Origin: an uncultured Bacillota bacterium
Lineage (GTDB): Bacteria > Bacillota > Clostridia > Oscillospirales > Oscillospiraceae
Length of the DNA: 5,656 nucleotides
Assembly (NCBI GenBank): GCA_937890735.1
Contig: CALACZ010000111.1
Span: 1-5,656, forward strand
Reading direction: 5' to 3'
Shown: positions 5,488 through 5,656 of the stretch, piece by piece
Layout of the letters: every line of letters begins with the position of its first letter
How positions within the stretch are numbered: position 1 is the stretch's first letter
Position numbers and translations under genes: made by a program
Notes under the pieces: generated by a model
The model's database searches: none
Told to the model about the DNA's origin: nothing
Seen by the model: only the letters and a program-made list of their open reading frames with translations

Positions 5488-5656
5488 ATGCCAAAGAAGA
5501 AAAAGGAAACTGAAATCAAGCACGCGGGCGACCCCCATGTGCAGGGGCTGCGGGCGGAGGTTTTGGAGCAGCCGATCTGCCAGACGCTGGAGCAGAACTA
5601 TATGCCCTACGCGATGTCGGTCATCGTCTCGCGCGCCATCCCGGAGATCGACGGCT
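5488..5656 (+). CDS. parC: Type II DNA topoisomerase subunit A (GyrA/ParC family), N-terminal part
   Basis: 56 codons are visible before the window ends. After a lysine-rich leader (MPKKKKETEIKH) comes the family signature NYMPYAMSVIVSRAIPEIDG (residues 37-56), the counterpart of YAMSVIVGRALPDVRDG in classical GyrA and ParC. This subunit carries the DNA-cleaving tyrosine, which lies beyond the window. The start is set by AAGGA (5474-5478) 9 nt before the ATG; a nearby ATG at 5478 is out of frame. It follows the B-subunit gene on the same strand, the usual order for a subunit pair, but with an unusually wide 236-bp gap filled by the repeat element. One residue fewer than the classical families is seen at PEIDG. 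The symbol parC is provisional. Confidence 0.9.
   Translation, partial: MPKKKKETEIKHAGDPHVQGLRAEVLEQPICQTLEQNYMPYAMSVIVSRAIPEIDG

Noticed and set aside
5145..5538. Minus-strand open frames across the topoisomerase gene junction
   Set aside because: They cross the palindromic repeats and overlap two real genes, with no domain, plausible composition or ribosome binding site.

Overview
The window most likely comes from a GC-rich low-molecular-weight-DNA Firmicute of class Clostridia, probably an Oscillospiraceae/Ruminococcaceae-type gut bacterium. This is an inference. It rests on strong G/C preference at third codon positions, AAAGGAG/GAGGGA-type ribosome binding sites, a single-pass membrane-anchored GH3 enzyme, a DUF1846 protein, and a sequence-divergent type II topoisomerase subunit pair. 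No rRNA or tRNA gene is present to fix the taxon.

The layout is two divergent transcription units around a 255-bp AT-rich intergenic region (3014-3268). Leftward (minus strand) run a DUF1846/UPF0371 protein (1529-3013), a membrane-anchored glycoside hydrolase family 3 beta-N-acetylhexosaminidase-like protein (190-1518), and the start of a small PspC-domain membrane protein (left of 145, cut by the window edge). The gaps are 10 and 44 bp, so this looks like one operon. Two of its products point to the cell envelope: muropeptide or amino-sugar hydrolysis outside the membrane, and a PspC-type membrane protein.

Rightward (plus strand) lies a complete GyrB/ParE-type ATPase subunit of a type II topoisomerase (3269-5251, 660 aa), then the first 56 codons of the partner GyrA/ParC-type subunit (from 5488). 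The pair should form an A2B2 enzyme. A near-consensus sigma-A promoter (TTGACT, 17 bp, TATACT; 3180-3208) sits in front of the B subunit. All ATPase and Toprim catalytic residues are present, but many normally invariant neighbouring positions are changed. This is therefore a divergent paralogue, called topoisomerase IV (ParE/ParC) only provisionally.

The most unusual structure is in the 236-bp gap between the two topoisomerase genes. It holds two inverted 27-bp copies of a G/C-rich palindrome that differ only by a compensatory T-A to C-G base-pair change, another hairpin between them, and a perfect 10-bp direct repeat (TGTATCGTAA) on each side. One copy of the direct repeat contains the stop codon of the B-subunit gene. 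This looks like a small MITE/REP-type insertion inside an operon whose two products are needed in balanced amounts. There is no gene-free stretch longer than 300 bases.
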